64,000 bases of DNA from Ifrita kowaldi. Taxonomy: Eukaryota; Chordata; Aves; Passeriformes; Cinclosomatidae. Of the stretch, positions 11,312 through 24,301 are shown one piece after another. Location of the stretch: the NCBI GenBank assembly GCA_013398055.1, contig VZRS01009483.1:1-64000 (forward strand), in the 5' to 3' direction. How positions within the stretch are numbered: position 1 is the first letter of the stretch; the number at the start of each line of letters is the position of its first letter. The notes under the pieces are model-generated. The model did not search any database. It saw only the letters and a program-made list of their open reading frames with translations, and had not been told where the DNA came from. The position numbers and the translations under genes were made by a program.

Positions 11312-14300
11312 TCTCAGCAGATTTTTAAATTCTTCCAAAGGTGGAAAACTGAATGAAGCATCCTTCTACTTACTACCTACAGGCAGACTCAGAGCTCATC
11401 CTAAGGGACACAGAAACTGCCTCAGTTCCTCTGCTCTCCTCTGGTGGCATGAGCCAGCAAGAGCCGAGTGTGGTTTGGTTTGGTTTGGTTTGGTCTGAGA
11501 TGGAAAGAAAACTCATGAAGGAAGTGAGACCAAGGAACCTGCTTTTAGGAAGTGGAGAAATAAGGAGAGGCTTGAAAAGATGCTCTTCTTTGACCCTGAT
11601 GAAATTAATTTTCACACCTTTTCTCAAGATCAATGAAATCATCTGTGTTGTGGTATTTTCCCATCAATCCAGATAGAAATTGCTTCTATCAATAGTTAAG
11701 TATCGTGGTAGTGTTATGAAAGCCTCGTTGGAAATTGGGCTGCTGTGGTTTCAGCAGTGGACATGCACAGAGGACAGCATATCTGCTCCTTTTAACCCTA
11801 GTTTCAGACAAAATTTCTGGTCTTTCTATTTGCCCTTTCCCTATGTATTTAGAATATCTGTGGTCCTCTCCTGGATCCCAGCTACCTGCTTTCTGTTGGA
11901 GAGAGAAAGAAATTCCTGCTGTGCTGTTGAACAAACAATAAGCTGCTATGCAGTCATGCCTGGGCTAAACCCTGAAATAAAGCTACTAGAAGTGCTCAGG
12001 CTTCTCTTTCTTTGTGAAGACCCACTGACTCAAGGGAAGAGACCTGTGAGAGATTTTTCAGGATGCTGTTAGCACTGAGTATAGTTTATTGGAGTTACTG
12101 GTCTAAGCTGGCTACTCCTTCAGCTCCCTGGCCTCACGAAATAATTAAAGATGTCCTTATGAATCAGCTAATTTCCTGGAAAGATCTATTTTTTCTCCCT
12201 CCTTCAGTTTCCCTCCGCTTCAGAAGAGGCTGCTGGGTGCTCCCGTAGCTGGAGCAGCTCCTCTGGCCACCTCAATGTTTGTTAGGTGCTGTTTCATAGG
12301 GAGATCACTCCTTCATGCCTCAGCCCTCCTCCCAACCAGCTCCAAGTTCAGATGCCTTGAAGTGAACGCAAATCCTGCCCAGGAATTGATGTTGTCTAAC
12401 TTCATTTTCTCGAGCTAGTGGTATGTCTAAGTCCTGACCCACTGGACAGGCCAAACTGATATCCATATTTTGTAATTTGGGCCTCTTTCTAATGAATATT
12501 GTAAAAGCATAAAGGCACATACCAAGGAGCGGGCATTTCACTTCCAGGGTTACTTCAATCAGTTACAAAGACACTGCTGCTGTGTGATTTCTGGCCACAG
12601 GTTCAGATTTCAGCTGCACCTTTCTCACTTTTGAGGGAGAGGGAAGGTGCTAGGTGTCTGTGCCTATCTGAGTCCCTTAGATTATCCTTTCTGCACTCAC
12701 TTGGATTAGATATGGGTTCAGCTGCAATGGGTGACCCCTCCCCAGCTTGCATTCCCAGGATGGAACAGAGACCACTTATAACACTAAATCAATTCCTATT
12801 AGCAAAACTGCCTGCTGGAAGCTTTTATTTGCACTCCCAGTGCCCGGGAAAATAACAAGTTTCTTACCCTCCTCACACAGACAGTTCCTACAGACTCTTC
12901 TATCAAATAAAAGCAAGGGAGGTTTTTTTTGTTGTTGCTTTTTGTTGAAGATTCCTGACTGAAAACCTGCAGTACCCACTCTTCTCTCTGGTTAGGATCC
13001 AGCACTGCAGAAACTCATTTTCACTATACTTCAGCTGAAAACTTTAGAGACTGCGGACGGGAGTTGGAGCAGCCTCTGGATGCTGATTCTTGTCAGGTTT
13101 ATAGATGTATTCCTAAGCAAGTCGTTTCTGCGCTCTGCAGGATGTTGCTTCTATCTCTAAGGGCTAGGTTATGTAAAAATAATGGCAGAAGCCTGCCTTA
13201 ACCTGGCAAAAAAAGGGAATAACAATTGTTCAATGAAATGCTGCCTTTTCAATCAATCCTCCTTCCTAATTAGTGCTGCATGGTGGAGCTAAGCTTTCAG
13301 TAATAATGAAAGAAAAAAAAAAAAGAAAGAACAATTTGGTTGATGATTGATGGGAGAAAACCTGAATACATTATTAAAAGTACCAATCAGTTGCGTCTAG
13401 AGGGGGTTTAATAAAAAACATTTTTGATGGAAATCGTAAGACAGGTTTTTCAATATAAATAAAAGCTTTAATGTAGTCTGGTGTGACTTGGGGAGAGAGG
13501 CTGCTCTCACCAGCTTTACTTCATGCACTGTGAAAAGTTACAGTGGGCCTCAGCAGGCCCTATTGGAAAAAATGCATTTTGCTGGGGATATCCAAGTGTG
13601 CAGTGGAGCAGAGTGGGCCAAGTCAGCCATGAGATGCGGTTTTACAACACTGGGAATGAACACAAAGTTGAGTTGATACATCTTAGTACAAAGGCTGATT
13701 GTAACTTATAATTCCTCTTTGGTTGGGCACTGTTCCTTTCGTTCATCAGTGGCTCATTGGTTCCAATCCTCATTTTGAGGGTTGATACAAACTAGTTTGA
13801 AATTGTAGGCCCAAAATGTTATACCAGCTTGCTGTAGGAAGTATTTCCTGGATTAAAATTCTCTTATTTTACAGCAATATTAACTCTAGCAAATAGCATG
13901 AGGAGATAAGGTCTTTTGCTACTGACCTGCATTTGAGGAAACAGAGCTAATAAAACTCATGCACTTATATCCCACATTGAATATTGGTCTCAGCATGGAA
14001 ATAGACATTAAGCCAGAAAAGTAAGTTTCTTTCATCTAGGAGTAAAAGGCAAGAAAAATCAAAAAGCGTTTTATAAGGTGGTTAGAGTGCTTCACTCTTA
14101 CAATGTCTTAGGAAATATAACATTATTAAGAATACCCTAAAAATGTATGAGTTTATGCTGTCTAGTAGCTCCTCTTATCTTAACCTTGCTTATTAGGAAG
14201 GATTATAGGTTCCCTGAAGAACCCCAAAACAAGCCTCTGAAGTCTCTTACCTGGCTTTCATTGCAGTGGTGTGGCATGGCCTGGCCAGTTAGTTGTGGCA

Positions 14301-17300
14301 GCATGGATGCTGGAGTGAGGATCAAAAGGAAATGGTTCTGAACTCTGCATTAAAAATAGAAGCTTTCCTGTGCCCTTTCTCAGGCATAAAGAGCTGGTGG
14401 GTGTTGGTTGCAAGCTCTCACTGTGCACTTCTGTCCTTGAGTTTGGAGCAGTTGACTCCATTCAGCTTTAACTATTTCAGCACAAGTCTAATTTGTAATC
14501 TCACATCACAGCCATGGTTCCTCTCTCTGTGAGCAAGGGCAGAAGCTAACTGATTGCAACCAGGCTTTAAACAGAAGTGTAATTAGATGTAAGTCACCAT
14601 TTCAGAGCACTGTTGCTGACAGCTAGGGGATTAATTCTGCTCTTACTTACTAAGCATGTGCTCCAGATTTTTGATATAAATTAAGTTGAAGAGAATATTA
14701 CATGACAGGCATCCCTTTAAACTTTTACAACTTCTTGGATCTCCTTGCAGTGTTAATTGTAATCCCAAGTGATGAGCCTACCCATTCAATACAAAGCCAG
14801 TGAATTGTTCTGCCTCTGGTGGAATGGTTGCAGGGTGTGGGGAGCCACTCTGCTGCTCCACTCCGTGTGTGCAGCCAAGGCTGGGTGAGGAACTCAGTCC
14901 TGCAGTGACTGGTGTGAGCTCACTGGTCACAGGGAAAACAAAACCATCTTGTAAACTGCTTGGTCTTCCCCTCTGCTCCCTTCTGCTGCTCCTGGCTATT
15001 CCACTCCCCCACTTATTGTAGAAGAAGCTTTGGAGCTTCCTCATCCCTTGGGGCTGTGGCAGCTGTCACCCTAACAGGCATTAGAGGTTGTACTTATGAG
15101 CTGTGAGACAAAAAGCATCTCTTAACAATGCAACTTGCTGCTGCAACACCACGAGTACTGAAGTCCTTGGGCTTGGGTTTTCAAAGGGCTGGGCAAGGAG
15201 CCATAAAACTCATGTAAGCAGCTAACTTCCAGCAAAGTCCTCTGTAGTGCTCATGGGACCAGGACAAGCTAGGTTAGAGGAAGATGGCAACATGGATATT
15301 TCACTGGGTGGATTTAGAGTTGGAGCTTCTGTGTCTCCTGAAGACACAACATGGTTGTTGGTTACTTTCCCTGGGGCGACTGGGGGGTCACATATGGCAC
15401 CCAAGCCATGGCCTGCAGTAGCCACCAGAGGCTGGGAGATGCCAGTGGCAGCAGAGCAAGTGTGAGTGAGCATCCACCCCTCTGTGGGCTGAGTGGTCTC
15501 CTGTGAGCAGCTCTGTGACTATTTCCCCACATTTGTATAGCCAAAACTGATAGTCATGCTACTGGCTGAGGGAAGGGTAGTAAGGAACTTGAAGCAGGCA
15601 GCTGCATTATGAAAAGAAGCCTTGGCTTTTTCCCTCAGCAACATGCTCAGCTTGTTCATGCTGGTGTAGCTGCGTTTGAGCTATATAACCCACTTCCATA
15701 TTGTATTATTAATTCTATAACAATTGTGTTGCTATTTTGTGCCACAGATGGGGTTTTTAACTATTTCATTAGCTCAGTGGGAATGGTACACAGAAACAGT
15801 TTAATTCTGTAGGATTATAATGAGTCACAACACTCAAAGGAGCAAATTCCAGGATACTAGAACAAATTTGGACACTGCCAGCCTCCTCACAGCACAGATC
15901 AGCTTCAGCTAAGATCACTCTGACTAAAATATGCAGCTAAGGCACAGCTGAACGTGACTCATAGGAAATAGTATGCTGACCTGAATACACATGCTGAGTA
16001 CATGCTGTGGGTGGGCAGCTTAAATGCTTTGTAAAACCATTTCTTTTAGTCCTATTTTTTCCACCAGTGGTGAAAACTGAGCTTTAATAATCTGAGTTTC
16101 CCCTCTGCCCTGCAAAAGCAATAAATATGCTGTCCCCCCCAGTCCCAACACCATGGGTCTCTCTGTTACAGATTTACGTAAAAAAGCTTCTGCCAAATCT
16201 GGTGCTGACGAGTAGTGGGAAGGATTTGCAGCTGGGAGATGCTGGAGGTGGTGTGAGGTAAGGGAGGGGGTTTGGGTGAAGTGATGGGCTCCCAGCGTGG
16301 ATCTGCAAGGACTGCTACAGCTGGGTGGAGGCACAGCAGGTCCCTGCACAGACACACATGCTGCACTGGCCGAATGCTTTGTTTTAAATTATTTTTTGTG
16401 TGTATTGTCTAAGGTAGATACAGACTGCTCAATGAAGTCACTTACCAGTGCAAAAATACAAACACTGATAGGATTATTATGCCTGTTAGTTTACAATGGA
16501 AGAAAGTTCACAATTCCTAATCCCTGCTTTGAGTTAGAAAAGAGGCATACAGTGATGAAACTTCTTTTATTCATCCTCTCAGGTCTTAAGCAGCATGAGC
16601 ATTAGGCAGGCAGTGTGTTTACAGCCTCACACAGCAATTCCCACTGCCTGCATTTGGGCACACGTTCCACTACAGGCAAAACTTGCCTCTGTAAGGGGAA
16701 TTCAGGGAAAAAGAGGAGCTTATGTTTTCTTGACATTAATGAGAGGGATCTGGCATTAACTGAAAGTAATTGACAACATTAGGGCAATGATAAAGGGCTG
16801 GCCATGTTGCCAGCAAGACAGATTAGAGGGAGAGACTTTTTTTTTTTTTTTTGCATCCAAGAATTATTTCAGGGGCAAGGAAGTGCATTCTTTCTAAATC
16901 CATAGGGATATATAATGGATCTACTTAAAATTTTATATTGCTGCACAAACACTTTCAGTCTCTGGAACAGTGAGCTTATATTTTTTCCCACTGTGGAAAA
17001 ACATAGATCAGGATTGTACTGGTCTATTGGAACCCATGGTCTGCAGCTGAGCTCTTGCTAAAGAAAGTGAGTCCATGAACACGTTACCATGACATAGTAA
17101 GTTACTGTGTGCCAGCTGAGATGTGCTAACTGAGAGAGGAGGTGGCACCAATGGATGAAACATTTTATTTTTTAATCTTTTTTTTTTCTTTTGTGTGCTT
17201 TTGTGCTAAATACTTACAGAGGATAACAATTTATGAAATGTAATTCACTGGTGTAGACCCACATCAGGGGCATTTCTGCTATGCTTAGGCATTTGATTAT

Positions 17301-18030
17301 ATTTCATCGACAGAACAATCCTAAATGTACATAGGACTGAAGGTAATTGGGTGCCTCAAGACAAGGGCAGGACTATGCAGCTGGGACTTCATCACTGTTA
17401 AAGTATGGAGGGAGAGTATAGCAACAGGTCTACTTGAATTACTTGAATAGATACTTCAGTTTAGAAAATACTTTTATCTACGGAATCTATCTGTGTAGCT
17501 CATCTAATGACATCATGTTCATAACTGTTTCTTACAAACAGGAGTGAGGCACTTATACAGCTTTGCAATATAATATGCTTTGCACTTAGCTCAGCTTTGA
17601 ACTTTTGAATCACCAAAAGTATGTGACTGATTTTAGAACAAAGACACCAAATGAAAAACAGCGAGTCACTGGGATGAGATGGTATTTACCTCAACATTCC
17701 AGAGTAATGTGGGGATAAAACAGCTCAGCTACTAGCTGTGGTGTAGAGACTCTCTTGCAGAACTCCTTGGTTTGTGCCATTTGTTAGGAATTAAGTAAAT
17801 TGCTGATCTTTAAGGGGACTAGGGAAAATCTGATGTCAAACATCTGTACTGAGCAGATCTGTTGAATTAGTAAAGAGTATAATCCATGGAAGTAAGAATG
17901 AATATCATGTTTGGAGGATGTCACTCCACATCTTTTGTAGTGGAAAGGTGTGTCTCCTTTTGGTATTCTTTGCTTGTAGCTGCAGCAGATCTGGTTGGCA
18001 CTGCCCACTTAAATTTACAAGTAGTTTGAC
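11312..18030. other. Single-copy non-coding sequence
   Basis: No gene or interspersed repeat is recognised. Open frames of up to 130 codons (for example 11680-12072) overlap others in competing frames and show no family resemblance. Small low-complexity runs are present: the GGTTT repeat, twelve A at 13313-13324 and sixteen T at 16837-16852. Composition varies from AT-rich stretches to modestly GC-rich patches, as in 14800-15500. Confidence 0.6.
11471..11494 (+). repeat. (GGTTT)n short tandem repeat
   Basis: Four exact GGTTT units plus a partial fifth follow one another. It is an ordinary short microsatellite in non-coding sequence. Confidence 0.9.
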
Positions 18031-18099
18031 ATGGAATGGAATGGAATGGAATAGAATAGAATAGAATAGAATAGAATAGAATAGAATAGAATAGAATAG
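18031..18099. repeat. Pentanucleotide microsatellite (ATGGA)n then (ATAGA)n
   Basis: Four ATGGA units (18031-18050) are followed by nearly ten ATAGA units (18051-18099). The array runs directly into the 3' end of a CR1 element on the minus strand. Its motif resembles the CATAGAAT-type tail of CR1, so it probably grew by slippage from that tail. Two homogeneous blocks suggest two rounds of expansion. Confidence 0.92.
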
Positions 18100-18411
18100 T
18101 TGGAGGGGACTTACAAGGAACATCTTGCCCAACAGCCTGACCACTTCAGGGTGACCAAAAGTTAGGCACATTGTTAAGGGCATTGTCCAAATGCCTCTTA
18201 AACATCGATGGCTTGAATATCCACCTCTCCTGGAAGCCTGTTCCACCTTTTCACCACCCTCTCAGTAAAGAAATGCTTCTTAATGCCTCTAAAACCAGTC
18301 TAAACCTCCCCTGACAATACAGCTTTGAACCATTCCCACACATGCTGCCACTGGATACCAGGGGGAAGACATCAGCGCCTCTCTTTGTTGAGTTCCCCCA
18401 AGAGTCCTTTA
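18092..18411 (-). mobile_element. CR1 LINE, 3' end fragment
   Basis: The sequence after the pentanucleotide array matches the known order of an antisense CR1 3' region: the GTTGGAGGGGAC-type terminus, a stretch about leaving out CAGCCTGACCACTTC, then CACCACCCTCTCAGTAAAGAAATGC-like sequence and a CATTCCCACAC block. The element lies on the minus strand and is 5'-truncated, as is usual for CR1. It carries many substitutions and no intact open frame, so it is an inactive fossil. The exact subfamily needs a repeat library. The right end is approximate. Confidence 0.88.
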
Positions 18412-19697
18412 CAAGGCTAGGCATCCAAGGACAAGAAGGAAGGCAAAAAGTAAATAGTTGTTTAAAAGATAGGTAACAGAGGGTTAAAACTGTAAGTTTT
18501 TCCAGGGAAGAGAGATCCAGAATGCTTCGCACCAAGACCTGTGGAATTCAAAACATGAACTTATTAATTAATTTATGTATAATGTTCTGTAAAAATGGGT
18601 GAAAATAGACTGTCGACAAACTTGTACTGATGATACCAAATTCTTCAGAGCAGTAAAGATGAAAGCTGATTGTGCAGAACTGCAGAAAAATATTGCATAG
18701 CTAGGGATTAGGCAGTAAAATAGGAAAAGAAGAAAATTTAATCTAAAATGGGACATACTAGAAATCAACAATCCTGACTTCATACATAAGAATGATGGAC
18801 TAAGCTGGCCATTAGCACTCACCAGTCTGTGGAGGTTGCTGAGTACATGGAAATCACCTCAGGCTCTGAAAGTCCCTGAGCTGCAGATTGGTGGAGGCTA
18901 GAGGAGCATTCAGGGTAAGTCGTTTATTCACCTCCCTGTTAGACTCCACTTTAGGTGTCTGGTTCTGGCTGCTGTTGAAGACAGAATTTTAGCATCTGAC
19001 CATAAGTCAGAGACAGGACTGCTGTTATTTCTATTTTCTTACACTTTCAAAAATCTCCCTCTTTATTGTGTTTACTGTCTGAGCCACTGAGAAATACTTC
19101 TCACTTTGGAGACAATTCAGAGGAAACAGGAAAAATTATATTCAAATGTAGTGGCTAAATCCAAAACATATAATGGGTTTCTTTGTCTAGAGAAAAAGAG
19201 AAATGAGATATACTGAATCTGTGATATTTAGAAAAGTAGCATTGTTCTGAACAAGTTCATGCATCCTTAGGTCAAGATACATGAAACTGAGTTATGGGTT
19301 TATTATACTCCAGTCGTGGCAATGAAAAGATTTACTTATCATTTAAATCGTCCATCATAATGCTTGCTTATGTTTTTCTCTTTTTAGAGGATAGTCATAT
19401 AAGAACATATATTCAATCTTACTGATTTTGGGGGGAAAAGATATTTTAAAGGAAAATACCATTCTGGATCTCAGATTCAATTAAAGAAAAGGGGTTTTGC
19501 CTGCTATTATTTCTCATTTTGATGTCAGACAACACAGTTAAAATGGAAAAAAGGAAATTTTAAAACCCACATGCTGCTTAACACCCAGGAATTTCTGGAT
19601 ATGCAAATTAGAACACCCATACGCAAATGTCACTAGAAAGTGCTTTGATAATATTTGCCAAAAATGTATGTGCTTTTAAATCCTCGTATAGAGAGGA
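18412..19697. other. Single-copy sequence between two CR1 copies
   Basis: AT-rich non-coding sequence with no recognised element or exon. It separates two minus-strand CR1 fragments of different apparent age, so the two are independent insertions rather than one broken copy. Confidence 0.55.
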
Positions 19698-20150
19698 TCA
19701 TACAGTCATAGCATTGTATAGGCTGCAAGGGTACTTTGGAGATTGTATGATTCATCCTCCCTACTAAAAAAAGGTGAAATTAAAAATTAAGACCAAGTTG
19801 CTCATGGCCTTTTCCGGGTGAGTTTTGAATATTCCCAAGGCTGGCGATCCCTTGAGCTTTCTGGACACTGATTCTGGTGTCTGATCACTCTCACGGAGAA
19901 TTGCTCTCCAAATGTCTAATTGCTTTAACTTGTGCCCATTTCTTCTTGTTCTCTTGCTGTTAACCCCTGATAAGAGCTTGGTTCTGTCTGCTCTGTAGCC
20001 ACCAGCTGTGGCAACGAGTACATCGCTTCTGAACCCTCCCTTCCCGTCCTGAACAGCTCCTCCCAAATGTTCTGTGGTGTGGCCCTCTGACCATCTGACC
20101 TCTGACCTGCCTCCTTTGGACTGGATTGAGTGTGTCAGGTTGTTTCTTCC
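19698..20150 (-). mobile_element. CR1 LINE, diverged 3' end fragment
   Basis: The left boundary shows a degraded tail (ATCATACAGTCATAGCATTG) followed by the GGCTGCAAGGGTACTTTGGAGAT region that corresponds to the CR1 3' terminus in antisense. Further right come the ACGGAGAATTGCTCTCC-like and TTGTGCCCATTTCTTCTTG blocks that align with the usual order of CR1 segments. Divergence is greater than in the neighbour at 18092. The element is 5'-truncated and non-coding. An open frame of 137 codons on the minus strand (19764-20177) overlaps it, but I see no reverse-transcriptase motifs. The right end is approximate. Confidence 0.8.
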
Positions 20151-21983
20151 ACTCCAAACTACACCCCTCCCCACCACCCCACCTACAAACCCCCTAGACT
20201 CAAAAATCTCAGTATAAGATCAAATAGGAAAATTTACTTTTTTCATGCAAAATTTACTGAGCACCAGCCTGGAGTAGCAAGCCCTGAAATGTTTGACCTG
20301 TCTGCCCTGATGTGCAATTTTTGGTACTTATGTACTTGTTGAAAGATGGTCACAGATCATATTGCTGAACATAGTTTAAACATAAGAACATGTGAATATT
20401 ATGCAAAGACCACCTGGTCACTTAAAGGTAATAGTCAGAAGGTAAGAATGGATGTGACACGTTTTCAGATCAGTTCAATGTCCAGATGGCCACCTTTTCA
20501 GAATGGCCTGTGGTGTTTTAGGGTTGCAACAAGGAGATGGCTTCTAGGCCCCTTTGAAAAGCGGGTCCTCCTCCTCTCCCTATGTTGGGGGACAATCTTG
20601 TTTTAACCTCAAAATCTAGAAACTAATGAGGATTTTCTTTGAACATTTATTTCTCAAATCCCTTTTACTGCTGTTTACTTGTGTGATAAAATTGTTTGAA
20701 AAATCAACCCTGGGCTTACTGAGGTGCTTAAACATATGCCTAATGGAGAGAGTATCCCAATGAAGCCGTCTAGTTAAATCTACTTAAAGTCAGGAATGTG
20801 TTCGTACTGTGGCAAGAATCGGTCTTCATCCTTCATATTTAACGAGAAAAGGGATGTGTGCAGAGAAGACAGCCCTTGGCTTTTAAAATATTTGGGCTTT
20901 TTGTCCCTTGATAATAGCTATTTCCTCAGTCTTAGAAGGATTTTTCCCTTCCAGGAGTGAAGTGTGGCATATTTTTGCACATACATTCAAGCAAGATTTC
21001 TTGTTTTAAATGTCACTTAATTTGTCAACTTTATTGCAGAATGGGGAAATGATGCTGAATGCAGCTGTCACCGTCAGTGCTTGGCCTTGGCAGGTTTTCC
21101 AGCAAGAATGAGTTTTACAGCTTGTCTACCCTCCAGCCCTGAGTTATCTGGAACTGCTTTTTACCATTATAGCTGCTCAGCTGCAATTAAGAGGGCATCT
21201 GAGTATTTGGGAATTCCTTGGACCATTAGTTTCAGCAACTCTAATTACACTAGGAAAGTTTTTTATTTTTTGGTTTTGTTTTTTTTTAATTCTGTCCTTT
21301 TAATTACCCAGAAGCAGTTTATTTGAGAGGAAATTATCTGTTTTGTTGGGAAATTTGCTGTTTTTCAAATCCAGTATTTCAGTGACACAACTGTAGCTTT
21401 TACCTAGAGCTGGGCAAAATCCGTCAGCTTTGTGTCTGTAGACCATTTGTGAGAATTTCCACCATTTCATTCAACTCTTAATGTTTCTCTGTTTCTGTGT
21501 TTTTTTTTTTTTTCATTTAAAGTTACTACAAAATACCAATATTTGCATCAAAATACAGGCAAATGGATACCCATCCACAAAGCCAAGGATTCCACCTCTC
21601 CTCAACAACCCAAGGCTATACAAGTTAAAAAGAAATTCCTGCTGTTCAGGAAAGACCATCCAGCTTTTGATTTTTATTTCCTGTTTTTTTGTATACTGCC
21701 AAGCTGTTTCTGTCCAAAGGCAAGACTTTTGCTTTGATTTTGACGACTGTAAAGAGTTTCTAAACCTCCAAAAGACTACTTAGAGGAGCCTTCCCATTGA
21801 CATCAAATAGTTTTAGATCCACGGAGGCTCATTCTGAAGACACCAAAACCAATTCTGACTTTTTTTCAAGCTCTGCATTGTAATATTGATGTTTGCAACT
21901 TATCTGCTCTTTCTGAAATGTTTTTTTCTCAGTTCAATGTAGAATTACTAATTTCTTAAGCTATAATACATATAAAAAGAAAC

Positions 21984-22006
<23 letters not shown>
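21984..22006. repeat. (AT)n dinucleotide microsatellite
   Basis: An uninterrupted run of alternating A and T of about eleven units, flanked by A-rich sequence. It is probably polymorphic. Confidence 0.92.
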
Positions 22007-22014
<8 letters not shown>

Positions 22015-24085
22015 TCTCTAGAATCACTTGTGGGAACCTTTCATCTTAATGTGCTCAGTAGCTGAAAATATTGTCCATAAGGTTTCTAGTAGATAATTAT
22101 ACTGAGACTGTTTAGCATGCATTTGAATACTATTTATTATAAGTTCGGAGTCTTAAAACCACAGGTTTCTGCTGGAAGTCATTAGCCTTTTACTAGAATA
22201 GCTTTTCCTGACAGAATTTCCTGCAAGTCCTGGGTAATTTGTCACCGTTTCAGCAATAGTGAAATTTGCAAAAGCAGTTCATTCTGTGCTTTCTCAATGC
22301 ACAGCTGTCAGCCAGATATCATCTGGACAAAGCGTTAAATAAGCAGTATTACGAAAAAGAAGAAAGAAAATTTTGACAGCAAATGCAAGCCGCTTCTGCT
22401 TATCAGACTGGTGGCAGCGGGGCACTCTGCATCCTCAGCCACTGCACAGTCACTGTGGTTTTCTGCCACACCAGTAGAAAACACTGGGGTTTGGAGAAGG
22501 AAGGTCAAACCTGCTTCTCACTGTACCAGGGCCGCTTTTCGTAAGTCCTGTTCTCGGTCTGTCCTCCACATCCTCTAACCTCTGTAGCAGGCACAAGTGG
22601 AGAGGAGAGTTTCTAGCTTGAAACTGGACTGGAGTGATTTCAGAGGGATGTTTGTGTTGTGCTCAGGTGGCTGCAGAGCCAACAGCTTTCCTGATGAACA
22701 GAATGATCACACAAAAGGATAGTTCTGCTCTGCCGGCTCCAGAATGAACGTCTGAAATAGTTCTGTGTTTTACTGGGTTCCATGTGTCTGGACAGCCAGC
22801 TGAGGCTGATGACACTGTGCAGCAGCAAGAACAAGGAAGAATACAAGAGGATCTCTGCGTTCACCACTGGGACAGCCCTAGTGCTTGGGAGTGACAGAGG
22901 ATGTGCGAAGTAGGCAGAAGTAAGTCAGTACATTTACCCCTATGATGGTGTCATGTGTGTCAGGGAAACTCATGTCATGGGCATATCACTGATGGAAAAG
23001 ATGGGAGTTGGCTCTCCTTTCTACCTGATGGGCAAATCAGGAGAGAGAAGGAAAACTGGCATTTTGCATCTCAGTGGCAGATCAGCTGGACTTGCTCCCT
23101 GTAGGAGAAAGCCTGCATCACTTAGTTTTTGAAGTATGAAGACAAAGTCCTGAGTCATGGTTGTGCTGGTCGAAGAGAGCCTGAAATGCACCTTCTTTCC
23201 TCGGTCAGGGAGCTCATGCCTACCTGTGAAACAGTGTACCATAGCCAGAGGATGACCTGGATATACCCTTGGTCCAACTAGTGGCATCTCATGGGCTGCA
23301 CCAGTATGTGACCACCTTACATCCTGGACATTAGAATCACCCTAACCTGCATGGTGTGTGCTGCTGCCCAGCTACTTTAACCTCTGCTCAAAGCATTGAC
23401 TGTCCAACTTCAAATAAAACCAGGGTCTTTCCTTGCAAAAGAATTACTTTTTTTCCTTTCAGAAAATTCGTACTGCTGAATCTTAACAATTGCAAAGCTA
23501 TAGGTATAATCACAAACAGGCATTTGGGGAGCCACTTCATGTATTACCATTACCTGCTTCAGGATAAAATTTGTTGCCCTCTGGAATGCACCCCTCTGTC
23601 TCTGCTGACTTCGCAAGGACAAAACCCACTGAGTACAGACCAGACTCCCAGACAGCTTTGTGTGATGGAGCTTACCCTTAGTGTACTGGCTCTCAGTTGG
23701 AAGAAAATGGTGACACAGCAGGCAGGAGCTGGAAAACATTTTATATGTACTGAGTTTATCCACAGCCTAACACATAAAATAATTATCCCTACAACCTTTT
23801 TCATTTTGAGGAGGACTCACCCTTACAGAGAGCTTGGTCTCCTCAGTTGCTGAATGCTTTCAACAGCAGTCAGGGTTTCTGTGCAGCGACAGGAGTACAC
23901 AGCCCTCCCCAGGGTTAGGCCTTTCGTGATCTCATGTTGCTTCTGACAACTCAAAGCATCTCTTTTAACGAATGGCCAGAAAAGCTCAGAATTGATTTAT
24001 AAGTAGGCAGAGCATATAAGCACAATTCCAAGAGCAACGCCTGTTGTTATGGCTGTAAACTAGAAGATAAAATGTTAATCCTAAC

Positions 24086-24301
24086 CACGTGAGACCTATC
24101 TCACCAGAGGTGTAATTATTTCATATGTAAAAGTAACAGCTTTGGATATGTAAGGAACTGCAAATTTAGGTATAGACAGATCACGCAAGCTACAACGATG
24201 AATTTGTGCAGTGAATGCAGCCCGTGTCATGTCCGAGCCATTGCACGGGACCAGATGTTTGTTTGTACAACTCGTGTTGTTCCTGCCACGTGTGACACGT
24301 G
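24086..24301. promoter_or_regulatory. Cluster of three CACGTG E-boxes
   Basis: Perfect CACGTG motifs occur at 24086-24091, 24287-24292 and 24296-24301. The last two are separated by only three bases (TGA). CACGTG is the core site for bHLH-type factors such as USF, MYC/MAX, MITF/TFE and CLOCK/BMAL1. The motif contains a CpG, so three within 216 bases of CpG-poor sequence is notable. The three-base spacing differs from the six or seven bases of the well-known tandem circadian E-boxes. Regulatory function is inference only. Confidence 0.25.

Noticed and set aside
21507..21783. T-rich tract and AAAG acceptor-like site before a 100-codon open frame
   Set aside because: The T run is a simple homopolymer, two frames are open at once, and there is no donor or protein similarity.
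23356..23853. 165-codon plus-strand open frame
   Set aside because: Two competing minus-strand frames cover the same bases and the translation resembles nothing I know.
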